Source: Herbiconiux solani NBRC 106740
GTDB taxonomy: Bacteria; Actinomycetota; Actinomycetes; Actinomycetales; Microbacteriaceae
Direction of reading: 5' to 3'
DNA length: 64,000 nt
Assembly (NCBI RefSeq): GCF_001571005.1
Contig: NZ_BCST01000005.1
Location: forward strand, 124,001-188,000
Below the pieces are notes generated by a model. That model was not told the DNA's origin, did not search any database, and saw only the letters and a list, made by a program, of their open reading frames with translations. A program made the position numbers and the translations under genes. Positions 39,948 to 50,113 of the stretch are shown piece after piece. Position 1 is the first letter of the stretch, and every line of letters begins with the position of its first letter.

Positions 39948-40057
39948 AGGGAGGGCTCCAATTCCTTCTAGGTGATCAATGACGTCGCCTATCGTGGCAG
40001 TCTCCCTGAGGAAGTGTCAATGTCGAGCCGACTTCGCGTCGCCCCGTGACGCGGCGA

Positions 40058-41125
40058 TCAGTCCGCCCGTCCGCCTTCGTCGACCTGGATCTCGGTCACC
40101 GGCAGCGTCGAATCCGCTCCGAATCCGAGGCCGGAGGGCGCGTGCCCGGCGGCGATCAGCTGGGCGCCGAGAGCAGCGATCATCGCCCCGTTGTCGGTGC
40201 ACAACGACAGGGGCGGGATGCGCAGGGTGACGCCGGCCGCCTCCGCGCGCTCGGCCGCGACCTGGCGCACGCGGGCGTTCGCGACGACTCCGCCGCCGAG
40301 CAGCAGCCGCGGGATCCCGAAGTCGGCACAGGCGCGGAACGCCTTGGTCAACAGCACGTCGACCACGGCCTCGCGGAAGCTCGCCGCGACATCCGCCACC
40401 GGCACCTCCTCGCCCGCGTCGGACGTGCGCTCGACCCAGCGCGCGACCGCCGTCTTGAGGCCCGAGAACGAGAAGTCGTACCGGTGCTTCTCGAGGTCCT
40501 TGGCCTGCATGAGCCCGCGCGGGAAGTGGATCGCCTTCGGGTCGCCGTCCTTCGCCACCCGGTCGATCTGCGGGCCACCGGGGTAGGGCAGCCCGAGAAC
40601 CCGGGCGACCTTGTCGAACGCCTCGCCCGCGGCGTCGTCGATCGTCTCGCCGAGCAGCTCGACGTCGCCCACCAAGTCGCGCACGAGGAGCAGCGAGGTG
40701 TGGCCACCGGAGACCAGCAGCGCGATCGTCGGGTACTCCAGCGCGTCGTCGTCGAGCACGTCGGCTCCGACGTGACCGACCAGGTGGTTCACCGCGTAGA
40801 GCGGCTTCCCGGTCGCCACGGCGAGCGCCTTCGCCGCACCGACCCCGACCATGAGCGCGCCGGAGAGCCCGGGGCCGCTGGTGACCGCGATCGCGTCGAT
40901 CTCGTCGAGCCCGAGCCCGGCCTCGGCGAGCGCCGCTTCGAGCGTGGGGTTCATGGCCTCGAGGTGCGCGCGGGCGGCGACCTCGGGCACGACGCCGCCG
41001 TAGCGCGCGTGCTCGTCCATCGAGGAGGCGATCACGTTCGCCAGCAGGGTCGAGCCGCGCACGATGCCGACGCCGGTCTCGTCGCAGGAGGTCTCGATGC
41101 CGAGCACCACGGGGCCGTCGGTCAT
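40058..41125 (-). CDS. tsaD: tRNA N6-threonylcarbamoyladenosine transferase TsaD
   Basis: 355-residue ASKHA-fold enzyme transferring threonylcarbamoyl to A37 of ANN-decoding tRNAs, working with TsaB and TsaE. It has [15 protein letters not shown] at the N-terminus, the metal-binding [24 protein letters not shown] and the [11 protein letters not shown] loop. The start overlaps the rimI stop (ATGA). The order tsaE-tsaB-rimI-tsaD is conserved in this group. Confidence 0.97.
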   Translation of the reverse strand: MTDGPVVLGIETSCDETGVGIVRGSTLLANVIASSMDEHARYGGVVPEVAARAHLEAMNPTLEAALAEAGLGLDEIDAIAVTSGPGLSGALMVGVGAAKALAVATGKPLYAVNHLVGHVGADVLDDDALEYPTIALLVSGGHTSLLLVRDLVGDVELLGETIDDAAGEAFDKVARVLGLPYPGGPQIDRVAKDGDPKAIHFPRGLMQAKDLEKHRYDFSFSGLKTAVARWVERTSDAGEEVPVADVAASFREAVVDVLLTKAFRACADFGIPRLLLGGGVVANARVRQVAAERAEAAGVTLRIPPLSLCTDNGAMIAALGAQLIAAGHAPSGLGFGADSTLPVTEIQVDEGGRAD

Positions 41126-41676
41126 GAGGATGCTCCTTCCGCGGCCGAGCCGGCAGACCCGGTCGGTCCAGCCGATCCAGCCGATTCGGCCGAGCCGGTC
41201 AGCGCCGTTCCGCGGCGCACCACGTCGAGCTGCATCACGATCGCGTCGACGCCGTCCGGCTGGTAGTAGCGGGGCCGCACGGCGATGTCCGTGAAGCCGA
41301 GGTCGAGGTAGAGGCCGTGCGCGACCGGGTTGTCGGCGCGCACCTCGAGGAACACCTTCCGGGCTCCGCGGGACGCCGCCTCCTCGAGCAGTCGCCCCAT
41401 CAGCTGGCGGCCGAGGCCCTTCCCGCGCGAGCTCTCAGACACGGTAATCGTCTGGATGTCGGCGTCGCCGGTACCGCGCGGGCAGAGCAGGCCTGCGTAG
41501 CCCTCCACCGCATCCGGATGCTCGGCGTCGAGCCCGACGAGGTAGTAGCACTCGGGGTGGGTGAGCTCACGCCGCATCGACTCGCGCGACCAGGCGTCGG
41601 ATTCGAACGAGGCCTCCTCGAGTGCCATGATCGCGTCGAGGTCGCCCTCCTGGGCGCGCCGGAGCTGCCAGGTCAC
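41122..41676 (-). CDS. rimI: Ribosomal protein S18 alanine N-acetyltransferase RimI
   Basis: 184-residue GNAT acetyltransferase. The acetyl-CoA loop is [12 protein letters not shown]; family features include [18 protein letters not shown] and [20 protein letters not shown] Ser/Ala/Gly-rich tail of about 25 residues is extra. The GTG start overlaps the tsaB stop (GTGA) and its own stop overlaps tsaD. Whether it acts on S18 or more broadly in this organism is inferred. Confidence 0.92.
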   Translation of the reverse strand: MTWQLRRAQEGDLDAIMALEEASFESDAWSRESMRRELTHPECYYLVGLDAEHPDAVEGYAGLLCPRGTGDADIQTITVSESSRGKGLGRQLMGRLLEEAASRGARKVFLEVRADNPVAHGLYLDLGFTDIAVRPRYYQPDGVDAIVMQLDVVRRGTALTGSAESAGSAGPTGSAGSAAEGASS

Positions 41677-42287
41677 TGCGAGACCCGCTTCCGCGCACCG
41701 GGCATCGTCACGTCGGGCGACCGCAGGTACAGCGGTTCGGAGAACTGCTCCTGGATGCCGCGCCCGCGGTTCTGCCGCTCGGCCCGCGCCAAGGAGCCGG
41801 CCGAGACCTGCACCGCGTCGATCCGCTGCCCGTCGGAGTGCGGCGGGAGGTCACCGGGAGCGCAGAGCGCCGGGCCCTCGGCACGCGCCGGGCCCTCATC
41901 GCCGAGCTCGTAGGTCGACCAGTAGACCTCGCGGCGGCGCGCGTCGGTCACGACGAGGAGGGGGCCGCGGATCCCGGCCGACCACGCGTCGAAGGCGACG
42001 GCGTCGTGGCTGACCGCGGGGATGATCGGGGCCCCGATCCCGAGCGCGAAGGCGCGTGCCGCGGCGATTCCCACGCGGAGCCCGGTGAAGGGACCGGGGC
42101 CCATGCCGGCCACGACCGAGTCGAGCGACGACGGCGAGACGCCCGCGTCGGCGAGCACCCCGAGGATCATCTCGCCGATGACCTCGGCGTGGCGCATCGT
42201 GTCCTCGGTCGCGCGCTCGGCGAGCACGAGGTCTCCCTCGACGAGGGCGACCGAGGTGCCGGCGGAGGTGTCGATGGCGAGGAGCAC
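41673..42287 (-). CDS. tsaB: t6A modification protein TsaB
   Basis: 204-residue ASKHA-fold partner of TsaD (LLAIDTSAGTSVALVEG, then GMGPGPFTGLRVGIAAARAFALG). It forms the TsaB-TsaD heterodimer and has no catalysis of its own. GTG start 42287. It lies 65 bases after tsaE in the same transcription unit. Confidence 0.95.
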   Translation of the reverse strand: MLLAIDTSAGTSVALVEGDLVLAERATEDTMRHAEVIGEMILGVLADAGVSPSSLDSVVAGMGPGPFTGLRVGIAAARAFALGIGAPIIPAVSHDAVAFDAWSAGIRGPLLVVTDARRREVYWSTYELGDEGPARAEGPALCAPGDLPPHSDGQRIDAVQVSAGSLARAERQNRGRGIQEQFSEPLYLRSPDVTMPGARKRVSQ

Positions 42288-42352
42288 AGAACGAGCCTAA
42301 CGCCGACCGGGCGAGCGGATGCCGCGGGCCGGGACGCCGTCTGGGCAGCTGG

Positions 42353-42874
42353 TCAGGCCCAGCGCGGTCCCACTCCGGTGACCCGCACCGTACGCGGCTC
42401 GATCGGCTCGAGCTCGCCGTCTCGGGGATCGCTGTCGCCGGCACCATCGGTCTGCCCGTCCCCGGCGTCCACCGGCGAACCCGCCCCGTGCGGCCGGTCG
42501 ATCTCGATCGACAGGTACGAGTCGGTCAGCGCCTCGATCATCCCCGCGCCCCACTCCACGACCACGACCGAGTGCGCGAAGTCGATGTCGAGATCGTCGA
42601 GCTCGAGCGCGCTGCTCAGCCGGTAGGCGTCGACGTGCACGAGCGCGGGGCCGCCGACGAGCGAGGGATGCGTGCGCGCGAGCACGAAGGTCGGGCTGGT
42701 GACGGGGCCCCTGATGCCGAGTCCCTCGCCGAGCCCGCGGGTGAAGGTGGTCTTGCCCGCGCCGAGATCGCCGGAGAGCAGCACCACGTCGCCCGCCGCG
42801 AGCTGCGCGGCGATCCGCACCCCGAAGGCGTGCATCTCCTCCGGCGTCGCGATGCGGAGCGTCTCGGTGGTCAT
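42353..42874 (-). CDS. tsaE: t6A modification ATPase TsaE
   Basis: 173-residue P-loop protein (LSGDLGAGKTTFTRGLGEG, then TSPTFVLARTH and the VEWG motif). It drives turnover of the TsaBD complex. The C-terminal ~35 residues (Gly/Asp-rich) are an extension. ATG 42874 overlaps the upstream racemase stop (ATGA). Confidence 0.95.
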   Translation of the reverse strand: MTTETLRIATPEEMHAFGVRIAAQLAAGDVVLLSGDLGAGKTTFTRGLGEGLGIRGPVTSPTFVLARTHPSLVGGPALVHVDAYRLSSALELDDLDIDFAHSVVVVEWGAGMIEALTDSYLSIEIDRPHGAGSPVDAGDGQTDGAGDSDPRDGELEPIEPRTVRVTGVGPRWA

Positions 42875-44196
42875 GCCGACCGCTCCGGAGACCCTGCGCC
42901 CGTTCCCGCCGCGGGGCCTGCGACCCCGTCGACCCCGTCCTCGAGCGACCCGCCCGCCCCGTCCACGATCGTGCGGTGGTCGTGCTCGGCCAGGTACACC
43001 CGCTCGACCCGGTGCCCGACGCGTGCCACGATCTCGTCGCCGATGGTGTCGGCGAACCCGGCCCACTCCTCGGCCGTGGGTTCGCCGAGGTCGCCCTCAC
43101 CGAAGACGATCGCGAGGTCGCCGACCTCGACGGGCTCGTCGCCGACGTCGACGACCACCTGGTCCATGGCCACGCGTCCGGCGATCGGATGGCGGCGCCC
43201 GTTCAGCCAGATCTCGCCGCGGCCGCCCGCGATCCGCGGGATGCCGTCGGCATAGCCCAGCGGCACGAGCGCGAGCGTGCTCGCGGTCTCGGTGCGGTAG
43301 GTCAGCCCGTACGAGACCCCGTGCCCCGCCGGCACGCGCTTGACCGAGACGACCGGTGCCTGCAGCGTCATGACCGGCCGGAGCCCGAGGTCGCGCGCGG
43401 TGGCGTCGTCGAAGGGCGAGACACCGTAGGCGGCGATCCCGAAGCGGACGAGACCGAGGCGGGCCTCGGGCATCCGGATGCCGGCCGAGCTCGCAGCCAG
43501 GTGCAGCAGCTCGAACCGGGCGCCCAGCTCCTCGGCCACCGCGACCGCGTTCTGCAGCTTGCCGAGTGCGACCCGGTCGTCTTCGGGCGAGGCGTCGGCC
43601 AGGTGCGACCAGGCTGCGTACAGCCGCACGGCGCCGGCTCGATCGTGCTCGAGGGCCGACCGCACGAGTTCGGGCCAGTCGGCCTCGGTGGCGCCGTTGC
43701 GGCTGAGGCCGGTGTCGACCTTGAGATGCACCCGTGGCGCGCGCGAGGCCCCGGCCGCGGCGATCGCGTCCAGCTGCCAGACCGCCGAGATGCCGAGGTC
43801 GATGTCGGCCTCGGCCGCCTCGCCGAAGCGCGCGTCGGGGTCGTGCATCCAGGCGAAGATCGGGGCCGTGATGCCGGCCTCCCGCAGGGTCAGGGCGGCC
43901 GGGATGTCGAGCACGGCGAGCGACGTGGCGCCGGCTTCGAGGGCCGCGCGCGCCAGCGGCACCATGCCGTGCCCGTAGGCGTCGGCCTTGACGGCGAGCA
44001 TGGTCTCCGCGGGCCGGGCCAGCGCGGCGAGCGTGCGCACGTTGTGCCGGAACGCCTCGAGGTCGATGACCGCCTGCCGCTCGGGAACGGCCGTCGCCGT
44101 GCCCGGGGCGGCCAGGATCGCGGCCGCCGCTTCCGCGGCCGGCACCGCCGCCGCCGTCGGCATCGCCGAAGCGTTCGGGCTCTGCTCGTCGCTCAT
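42871..44196 (-). CDS. Alanine racemase, second copy in tandem
   Basis: A 441-residue fold-type III PLP enzyme. An Ala-rich N-terminal extension of about 40 residues is followed by the PLP-lysine motif LAVKADAYGHG, the HLKVDTGLSRNG block and the catalytic tyrosine region SYGLTYR. It shares high similarity with the racemase directly upstream and overlaps it by 4 bases. It also has a Gly/Asp-rich C-terminal tail. It probably interconverts L- and D-alanine, but a different amino acid cannot be excluded for one of the two. Confidence 0.88.
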   Translation of the reverse strand: MSDEQSPNASAMPTAAAVPAAEAAAAILAAPGTATAVPERQAVIDLEAFRHNVRTLAALARPAETMLAVKADAYGHGMVPLARAALEAGATSLAVLDIPAALTLREAGITAPIFAWMHDPDARFGEAAEADIDLGISAVWQLDAIAAAGASRAPRVHLKVDTGLSRNGATEADWPELVRSALEHDRAGAVRLYAAWSHLADASPEDDRVALGKLQNAVAVAEELGARFELLHLAASSAGIRMPEARLGLVRFGIAAYGVSPFDDATARDLGLRPVMTLQAPVVSVKRVPAGHGVSYGLTYRTETASTLALVPLGYADGIPRIAGGRGEIWLNGRRHPIAGRVAMDQVVVDVGDEPVEVGDLAIVFGEGDLGEPTAEEWAGFADTIGDEIVARVGHRVERVYLAEHDHRTIVDGAGGSLEDGVDGVAGPAAGTGAGSPERSA

Positions 44197-45320
44197 CCGT
44201 ACACCCGCTTCACCCGCCCGCCGAGGCGGGTCACGATCTCGTAGTTGATGGTCGATGCGGCCTCGGCCCAGTCGTCGGCGCTCGGGAAGCCCTCGGCCGG
44301 GTCGCCGAACAGCACGACTCGATCGCCGACCTCGGCCCGCTCACGGCCCAGGTCGACCACGAACTGGTCCATGGCGACGCGACCGACGATCGGGCGCACG
44401 CGGCCGCCGACCCAGACGCTCCCCCGGTTCGACACGTGGCGCGGGATGCCGTCGGCGTAGCCGAGCGGCACGAGGCCGAGCCAGGTGTCCTCCTCGGGCC
44501 GGTAGGTGTACCCGTACGAGACGCCGGTGCCGGCCGCCACGCGCTTGACCGAGATGAGCCGGGTCTCCAGGCGAAGGGCAGGGCGCAGACCGAGCTCGGC
44601 CGACCCCACGCCGTCGTAGGGCGAGAGGCCGTACTGACCGATGCCGAGTCGCACCTGGTCGAGCCGCATCTCGGGCAGTCGCAGGGCGCCGGCGGTCGAG
44701 GCGAGGTGGCGCACGGTGGGCTCGAGTCCGGCCGCCCGCGCCGCCGCGGTCGCCTCCTCGAAGGCCGCGAGCTGCGCGCGGTCGTCGTCGTCGCTCGCGT
44801 TCGAGAGGTGGCTGAAGAGGCCCTCGACCAGGATGCGACCCTCGTCGACCCCGCGCCTCGCCTCCGCGAACGCGGGCTCCCAGTCGCTCCGCTCGAAGCC
44901 GTTGCGGCCGAGCCCGGTGTCGATCTTGAGGTGCAGGCGGGCGGGCCGGCCGGTGCTCCCGGCCTCGATCGCGGCGGCGAGCTGCCCCCGGGTCGAGATC
45001 CCGAGGGTGATGTCGTGCGCGACGGCCTCGTCGAACACCGGATGCGCGCCGTGCAGCCACGCGAGCACGGGCGCGTCGATGCCCGCATCCCGAAGCGCGA
45101 GTCCCTCAGCGACATCGGCGACGCCGAGGCTCGTCGCCCCGCCCTCCAGTGCCGCGCGGGCGGTCTCGACCGCGCCGTGACCATAGCCGTCGGCCTTCAC
45201 GACCGCCATCACGGCGGCGGGGGCGACGCTCCGCGCCACGTGCTCGACGTTCGCGCTGATCGCCCCGAGGTCGATGTGCGCCCGGCGGAGCATGGGGGGC
45301 GCGCCCGCGACCCCGGTCAT
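44193..45320 (-). CDS. alr: Alanine racemase
   Basis: 375 residues, the usual length, with no extensions. PLP-lysine motif VVKADGYGHG, HLKIDTGLGRNGF, the catalytic tyrosine region SYGYTYR, and GYADGIPRHVSNRG. Supplies D-alanine for peptidoglycan. ATG 45320 overlaps the acpS stop (ATGA), so the operon runs glmS-acpS-alr-alr-tsaE-tsaB-rimI-tsaD. Close similarity to the next gene shows a tandem duplication. Confidence 0.93.
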   Translation of the reverse strand: MTGVAGAPPMLRRAHIDLGAISANVEHVARSVAPAAVMAVVKADGYGHGAVETARAALEGGATSLGVADVAEGLALRDAGIDAPVLAWLHGAHPVFDEAVAHDITLGISTRGQLAAAIEAGSTGRPARLHLKIDTGLGRNGFERSDWEPAFAEARRGVDEGRILVEGLFSHLSNASDDDDRAQLAAFEEATAAARAAGLEPTVRHLASTAGALRLPEMRLDQVRLGIGQYGLSPYDGVGSAELGLRPALRLETRLISVKRVAAGTGVSYGYTYRPEEDTWLGLVPLGYADGIPRHVSNRGSVWVGGRVRPIVGRVAMDQFVVDLGRERAEVGDRVVLFGDPAEGFPSADDWAEAASTINYEIVTRLGGRVKRVYG

Positions 45321-45676
45321 CCGGCGTCCCGTTCGGCCACGACGAAGGCCACGGCGTGCCCGCCGTCGTGCGTCATGCTGAGGTGCACGCGATCGGCACC
45401 GAGCTCGGCGAGGGCGGCGGCGACCCCGCCGGTGAGGGCGAAACCGGGGTTGCGTTCGGCATCCGAGACCACTTCCATGTCGTGCCAGCGGAACTCGGTC
45501 GAGTGCCCGACGGCCTTGATCAACGCCTCTTTCGCCGCGAAGCGCGCCGCGAGCGAGCGCACGGGCAGACCGCGTTCGCCAGGAGCGAACAAGCGCTCGA
45601 TCAGCCGCGGCGTGCGCTCGAGCGACCGCTCGAACCGAGCCACATCGACGAGGTCGACCCCCACTCCGACGATCAT
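45317..45676 (-). CDS. acpS: Holo-acyl carrier protein synthase
   Basis: 119-residue 4'-phosphopantetheinyl transferase (IVGVGVDLVDVARFERSL with the metal-binding Asp; FAAKEALIKAVG with Glu and Lys). It activates the fatty-acid ACP. It starts 5 bases after the glmS stop and overlaps alr. Confidence 0.95.
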   Translation of the reverse strand: MIVGVGVDLVDVARFERSLERTPRLIERLFAPGERGLPVRSLAARFAAKEALIKAVGHSTEFRWHDMEVVSDAERNPGFALTGGVAAALAELGADRVHLSMTHDGGHAVAFVVAERDAG

Positions 45677-45681
45677 CAGGG

Positions 45682-47529
45682 CTACTCGACCGTGACGGAC
45701 TTCGCCAGGTTACGCGGCTGATCCACGTCGAGCCCCTTGGCGGTGGCGAGCTCCATCGCGAACAGCTGCAACGGGATGACGGTGAGCAGCGGCTCCATCA
45801 GCGGGGCGGCGAGCGGGATGCGGATGACCTCGTCGGCGAACGGGAGCACCGCCACGTCCCCCTCCTCGGCGATCGCCAGGATCCGCGCGCCGCGCGCCCG
45901 GATCTCCTGGATGTTCGAGACGACCTTCGCGTGCAGCGAGTTCGGGTCGCGCGGGCTCGGCACCACGACGAACACGGGCTGGCCCGGCTCGATCAGCGCG
46001 ATCGGACCGTGCTTGAGCTCACCGGCGGCGAAGCCCTCGGCGTGGATATACGCGAGCTCCTTGAGCTTCAGCGCGCCCTCGAGCGCGATCGGGTAGCCGA
46101 CGTGCCGGCCGAGGAAGAGCACCGCCCGCGAGTCCGACATCCACTTGGCGAGCTGGGTGATCTCGGGCGCGCTGGTCAGCACGCGCTCGATCTTGGCGGG
46201 GATCGCCTGCAGCTCGGCGAGCTGGTCGGCGGCGACCTCGGGGTCGAGCGTGCCGCGCACCCGCGCGAGGTGCAGGCCGAAGAGGTAGAGCGCGGTGATC
46301 TGCGCGACGAAGGCCTTGGTCGACGCGACGGCGACCTCGGGGCCGGCGTGCGTGTAGATCACGGCATCCGACTCGCGGGCGATCGTGGCGCCCTGGGTGT
46401 TGCAGATCGAGAGCGTGCGGGCACCGTTCGCGATGGCGTACTTGACGGCCATCAGCGTGTCCATGGTCTCGCCCGACTGGCTGATCGAGACGACCAGGGT
46501 CGTCGGGGTCAGCACCGGCTCGCGGTAACGGAACTCGTGCGAGAGCTCGACCGAGACGGGCACGCGGGCCCACTTCTCGATCGCGTACTGGCCGAGCATG
46601 CCCGAGTAGCTCGCGGTACCGCAGGCGATCACGATGATGCGGTCGATGCCGGCCAGCACGTCGTCGAGGCCGGCGAGCTCGGGCAGCACGACCTGGTCGC
46701 CGTCGACGCGGCCGAGGATGGTGTTCGCGACGGCCTCGGGCTCCTCGCTGATCTCCTTGGCCATGAAGCTCGACCAGCCGCCCTTCTCGGCGGCCGACGC
46801 GTCCCACGACACCTCGAACTCGTGCACCTCGACGGGGGCGCCGTCGAAGTCGGTCACGGTCACGGTGTCGGGCGTGATGACGACGATCTGGTCCTGCCCG
46901 ATCGCGACGGCGCGGTGGGTGTGCTCGACGAACGCCGCGACGTCCGAGCCGAGGAAGTTCTCTCCCTCGCCGAGCCCGATCACGAGCGGCGAGTTGCGGC
47001 GGGCGCCGACGACGACGCCGGGCTCGTCCTGGTGCAGGGCGAGCAGGGTGAAGGCGCCCTCCAGGCGCGAGACGACCCGGGCGAGGGCGTTCGGCAGACC
47101 GTCGCCCGCGGCGTACTCGCGGCCGAGCAGCTTGGCCGCGACCTCGGTGTCGGTCTCGCTCTCGAAGGTGTAGCCGTCGTCGAGCAGCTCCTGCTTGAGC
47201 ACGGCGAAGTTCTCGATGATGCCGTTGTGGATGAGGGCGATCCGGCCGTCGGCGGAGAGGTGCGGATGCGCGTTGACGTCGGTCGGTCCGCCGTGCGTCG
47301 CCCAGCGGGTGTGCCCGATCCCGGTGCGCCCGTCGGCCATCGGCCGCGCCTCGAGGTCGTCGGCCAGCACGGCGAGCTTGCCCGCGCGCTTCCGGGTCGA
47401 GAGCGAGCCGTCCTCGCCGATCACTGCCACACCGGCGGAGTCATAACCGCGGTACTCGAGCCGGCGCAAGCCGCCGAGGAGCACCTCGAGACTGCTGTTG
47501 TTGCCGACGTATCCCACGATTCCACACAT
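45682..47529 (-). CDS. glmS: Glutamine-fructose-6-phosphate aminotransferase
   Basis: 615 residues from ATG 47529, so that processing exposes the catalytic Cys (MCGIVGYVGNN). Upstream in-frame codons are rejected. An N-terminal glutaminase is followed by two SIS isomerase domains (VIACGTASYSGMLG, SQSGETMDTL) and the C-terminal DQPRNLAKSVTVE that binds the sugar ring. Makes glucosamine-6-phosphate for cell wall; glmM at 48723 performs the next step. Divergent from coaA. No glmS ribozyme is apparent in the 89-base upstream gap. Confidence 0.97.
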   Translation of the reverse strand: MCGIVGYVGNNSSLEVLLGGLRRLEYRGYDSAGVAVIGEDGSLSTRKRAGKLAVLADDLEARPMADGRTGIGHTRWATHGGPTDVNAHPHLSADGRIALIHNGIIENFAVLKQELLDDGYTFESETDTEVAAKLLGREYAAGDGLPNALARVVSRLEGAFTLLALHQDEPGVVVGARRNSPLVIGLGEGENFLGSDVAAFVEHTHRAVAIGQDQIVVITPDTVTVTDFDGAPVEVHEFEVSWDASAAEKGGWSSFMAKEISEEPEAVANTILGRVDGDQVVLPELAGLDDVLAGIDRIIVIACGTASYSGMLGQYAIEKWARVPVSVELSHEFRYREPVLTPTTLVVSISQSGETMDTLMAVKYAIANGARTLSICNTQGATIARESDAVIYTHAGPEVAVASTKAFVAQITALYLFGLHLARVRGTLDPEVAADQLAELQAIPAKIERVLTSAPEITQLAKWMSDSRAVLFLGRHVGYPIALEGALKLKELAYIHAEGFAAGELKHGPIALIEPGQPVFVVVPSPRDPNSLHAKVVSNIQEIRARGARILAIAEEGDVAVLPFADEVIRIPLAAPLMEPLLTVIPLQLFAMELATAKGLDVDQPRNLAKSVTVE

Positions 47530-47618
47530 GCTTGCGAGTTTAGCCGAGCGTTCCGGGGCCGAGGCTGACAGCGGCGACCGCACAGCTGCGCTCCGGATCT
47601 CGGGCAGAATGGAGTCCT

Positions 47619-48569
47619 ATGCCCGATTCCGCAGCGACCAATGGATTCGCGCAGTTCAGCCCCTTCATGGAGTTCGACCGGGCGCACTGGGCGGCTCTCG
47701 CCCCCTCGACGCCGCTCCCCCTGCTCGAGACCGAGATCGTGCAGCTGCGCGGTCTCGGGAACCCGCTCGACCTCCGCGAGGTCACCGAGGTCTACCTGCC
47801 GCTGGCCCGGCTGATCAACCTCTACGTCACCAACGCGAAGGAGTTGCACCGCTCCACCGCCGACTACCTCGGCGAGAATTCCAAGAGCACGCCGTTCATC
47901 ATCGGCGTCGCCGGCTCGGTCGCGGTCGGCAAGTCGACCACCGCGCGGCTCCTGCGCGAGCTCCTCGCCCGCTGGTCGAACACGCCCCGGGTCGAGCTCA
48001 TCACGACCGACGGCTTCCTGCTGCCGAACGCCGAGCTCGAACGACGTGGGCTGATGCAGCGGAAGGGGTTCCCCGAGTCGTACGACCGGCGTGCCCTGCT
48101 GCGCTTCGTCAGCGCGATCAAGAGCGGCAACCCCGAGGTCCGGGCGCCGTTCTACTCGCACCTCAGCTACGACATCGTGCCCGAGGCCCAGATCGTGGTG
48201 CGCCAGCCCGACATCCTGATCGTCGAGGGACTGAACGTGCTGCAGCCGCCGCCGGCGAACCGGCTCGCGGTGAGTGACCTGTTCGACTTCTCGGTCTACG
48301 TGGATGCGCGCACGTCGGACATCGCCACCTGGTACGAGAGCCGCTTCCTCGACCTGCAGCGCGGGGCGTTCTCGAACCCGAAGTCGTACTTCCACCGGTA
48401 CTCGAGCCTGTCCGAGGCCGAGGCGCGCGCGACCGCACGCCGCATCTGGGACTCGATCAACCTCCCGAACCTCCGCGACAACGTGCTGCCGACCCGCTCG
48501 CGGGCGACGCTGGTCCTGCGGAAGGACGCGGATCACACGATTAATAGGGTCTTGCTGAGAAAGCTGTAG
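47619..48569 (+). CDS. coaA: Type I pantothenate kinase
   Basis: 316-residue P-loop kinase catalysing the first step of CoA synthesis. Features: [14 protein letters not shown] at the N-terminus, Walker [36 protein letters not shown] and the terminal [16 protein letters not shown] is 4 bases before ATG 47619. It lies between the divergent glmS and the convergent glmM. Confidence 0.96.
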   Translation: MPDSAATNGFAQFSPFMEFDRAHWAALAPSTPLPLLETEIVQLRGLGNPLDLREVTEVYLPLARLINLYVTNAKELHRSTADYLGENSKSTPFIIGVAGSVAVGKSTTARLLRELLARWSNTPRVELITTDGFLLPNAELERRGLMQRKGFPESYDRRALLRFVSAIKSGNPEVRAPFYSHLSYDIVPEAQIVVRQPDILIVEGLNVLQPPPANRLAVSDLFDFSVYVDARTSDIATWYESRFLDLQRGAFSNPKSYFHRYSSLSEAEARATARRIWDSINLPNLRDNVLPTRSRATLVLRKDADHTINRVLLRKL

Positions 48570-48583
48570 CGCTGGATTTTTCT

Positions 48584-48608
48584 CCGCGCCGCCGCCTCTG
48601 CGGCGCGG
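48584..48608 (+). terminator. coaA terminator
   Basis: Perfect 9-base arms CCGCGCCGC/GCGGCGCGG with a 7-base loop, 14 bases after the coaA stop. No U run follows. Confidence 0.65.
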
Positions 48609-48628
48609 GCGACATGCGCCGGTGCGGT

Positions 48629-48659
48629 CGGAGATCGCGGCCTTCGGTCGAGATCTCCG
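48629..48659 (-). terminator. Probable glmM terminator
   Basis: Perfect 8-base arms CGGAGATC/GATCTCCG with a 15-base loop that can fold further, 63 bases past the glmM stop and between converging genes. Confidence 0.45.
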
Positions 48660-48722
48660 GCCGCGCCGTCGCCTTGGGTCGTCGAGAGCGGCCTGTTGCG
48701 TTCGCACCCCGCCGCGAGGTCT

Positions 48723-50087
48723 TTAGAGCGAGCGCTCTACTCCGGTGGAGAGGCGCTGGCGGACGACGTCGGCGAGGGACTCGGCGATGCGGTCGGCGGT
48801 GGCCTGGTCTCCGGCCTCGACCATGACGCGGACGAGCGGCTCGGTGCCCGAGGGGCGCAGCAGCACGCGGCCGGTCTCCCCCAGGTCGGCCTCGGCCTCG
48901 GCGACGGCCTCGGCGAGCACCCGGTCGGTCGAGACGCCGTCCCGATCCACCCCGCGCACGTTCACGAGCGTCTGCGGGTAGACCTTCATCACGGCCGCCA
49001 GCTCGGCGAGGCTCTTGCCCGTCGCCGCCATCTGGCTGAGCAGCTGCAGGCCGGTGAGGATGCCGTCGCCGGTGGTGGCGTGGTCGGCGAAGATGATGTG
49101 GCCCGACTGCTCGCCGCCGAGGCTCAGCTTCTTCTCGTTGATCGCCTCCAGCACGTAGCGGTCACCCACCCGTGTCTCGAGCATCTCGATACCGTTCTGG
49201 GCCATCGCGACCTTGAGCCCGAGGTTCGACATCACGGTCGCCACGAGGGTGTTCTCCCGCAGCAGCCCGCGTGAGGCCTGGGCGATCGCGAGGATCGCCA
49301 TGATCTGGTCGCCGTCGATGATGTTTCCGTCGGCGTCGACCGCGAGGCAGCGATCGGCGTCGCCGTCGTGCGCGATGCCGACGTCGGCACCGGCCGCGAC
49401 GACCGCGTCGGCGAGCAGATCGAGGTGGGTCGAGCCCACGCCGTCGTTGATGTTCATCCCGGTCGGGTCGTTTCCGATCACCGTGATCCGGGCGCCCGCC
49501 TGGCTGAAGGCCTCGGGCGAGACGCCGGCCGCTGCGCCGTGGGCGCAGTCGAGCACGACGTGGATGCCGTCGAGCCGGTGGGGCAGGGTCGTCAGCAGGT
49601 GGACGACGTACCGGTCCTCTGCATCCGCGAACCGCCTGATCCGGCCGATGTCGCCGCCCAGCGGCTTCAGCTGCGGATGCTCGAGCGCGGCCTCGATCTG
49701 GATCTCGACCTCGTCGGGCAACTTCTTGCCCTCGGCGGCGAAGAACTTGATCCCGTTGTCCGGCGCCGGGTTGTGCGACGCCGAGATGACGACGCCGAAG
49801 TCGGCGCCGATGTCCGCGATGAGGAACGCGGCAGCCGGGGTCGGCAGGACTCCGGCGTCGAGGACATCGACGCCGGAGCTGGCGAAGCCGGCCGAGACGG
49901 CGGCCGCGATGAAGTCACCGGACTGCCGTGGGTCGCGAGCGACCACGGCGACCGGTCGTCGACCGGCTTCTCGGGCCGCGTGACCCAGCACGCGTGCACC
50001 GGCCTGCGCGATCCGAAGAGCGAGGTCGGCGGTGACGTCCTGGTTCGCGAGCCCACGCACCCCATCGGTGCCGAAAAGGCGAGCCAT
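48723..50087 (-). CDS. glmM: Phosphoglucosamine mutase
   Basis: 454 residues. The phosphoserine loop ISASHNP (S104), the metal loop DGDADR and the sugar-binding GGEQSGHI and [14 protein letters not shown] motifs are intact. It converts glucosamine-6-P to glucosamine-1-P for UDP-GlcNAc. It is the third gene of rplM-rpsI-glmM, a conserved actinobacterial unit; 26 bases follow the rpsI stop. Confidence 0.97.
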   Translation of the reverse strand: MARLFGTDGVRGLANQDVTADLALRIAQAGARVLGHAAREAGRRPVAVVARDPRQSGDFIAAAVSAGFASSGVDVLDAGVLPTPAAAFLIADIGADFGVVISASHNPAPDNGIKFFAAEGKKLPDEVEIQIEAALEHPQLKPLGGDIGRIRRFADAEDRYVVHLLTTLPHRLDGIHVVLDCAHGAAAGVSPEAFSQAGARITVIGNDPTGMNINDGVGSTHLDLLADAVVAAGADVGIAHDGDADRCLAVDADGNIIDGDQIMAILAIAQASRGLLRENTLVATVMSNLGLKVAMAQNGIEMLETRVGDRYVLEAINEKKLSLGGEQSGHIIFADHATTGDGILTGLQLLSQMAATGKSLAELAAVMKVYPQTLVNVRGVDRDGVSTDRVLAEAVAEAEADLGETGRVLLRPSGTEPLVRVMVEAGDQATADRIAESLADVVRQRLSTGVERSL

Positions 50088-50113
50088 CCGCTAAGCGTAG
50101 AGCCGAAGCGCGA

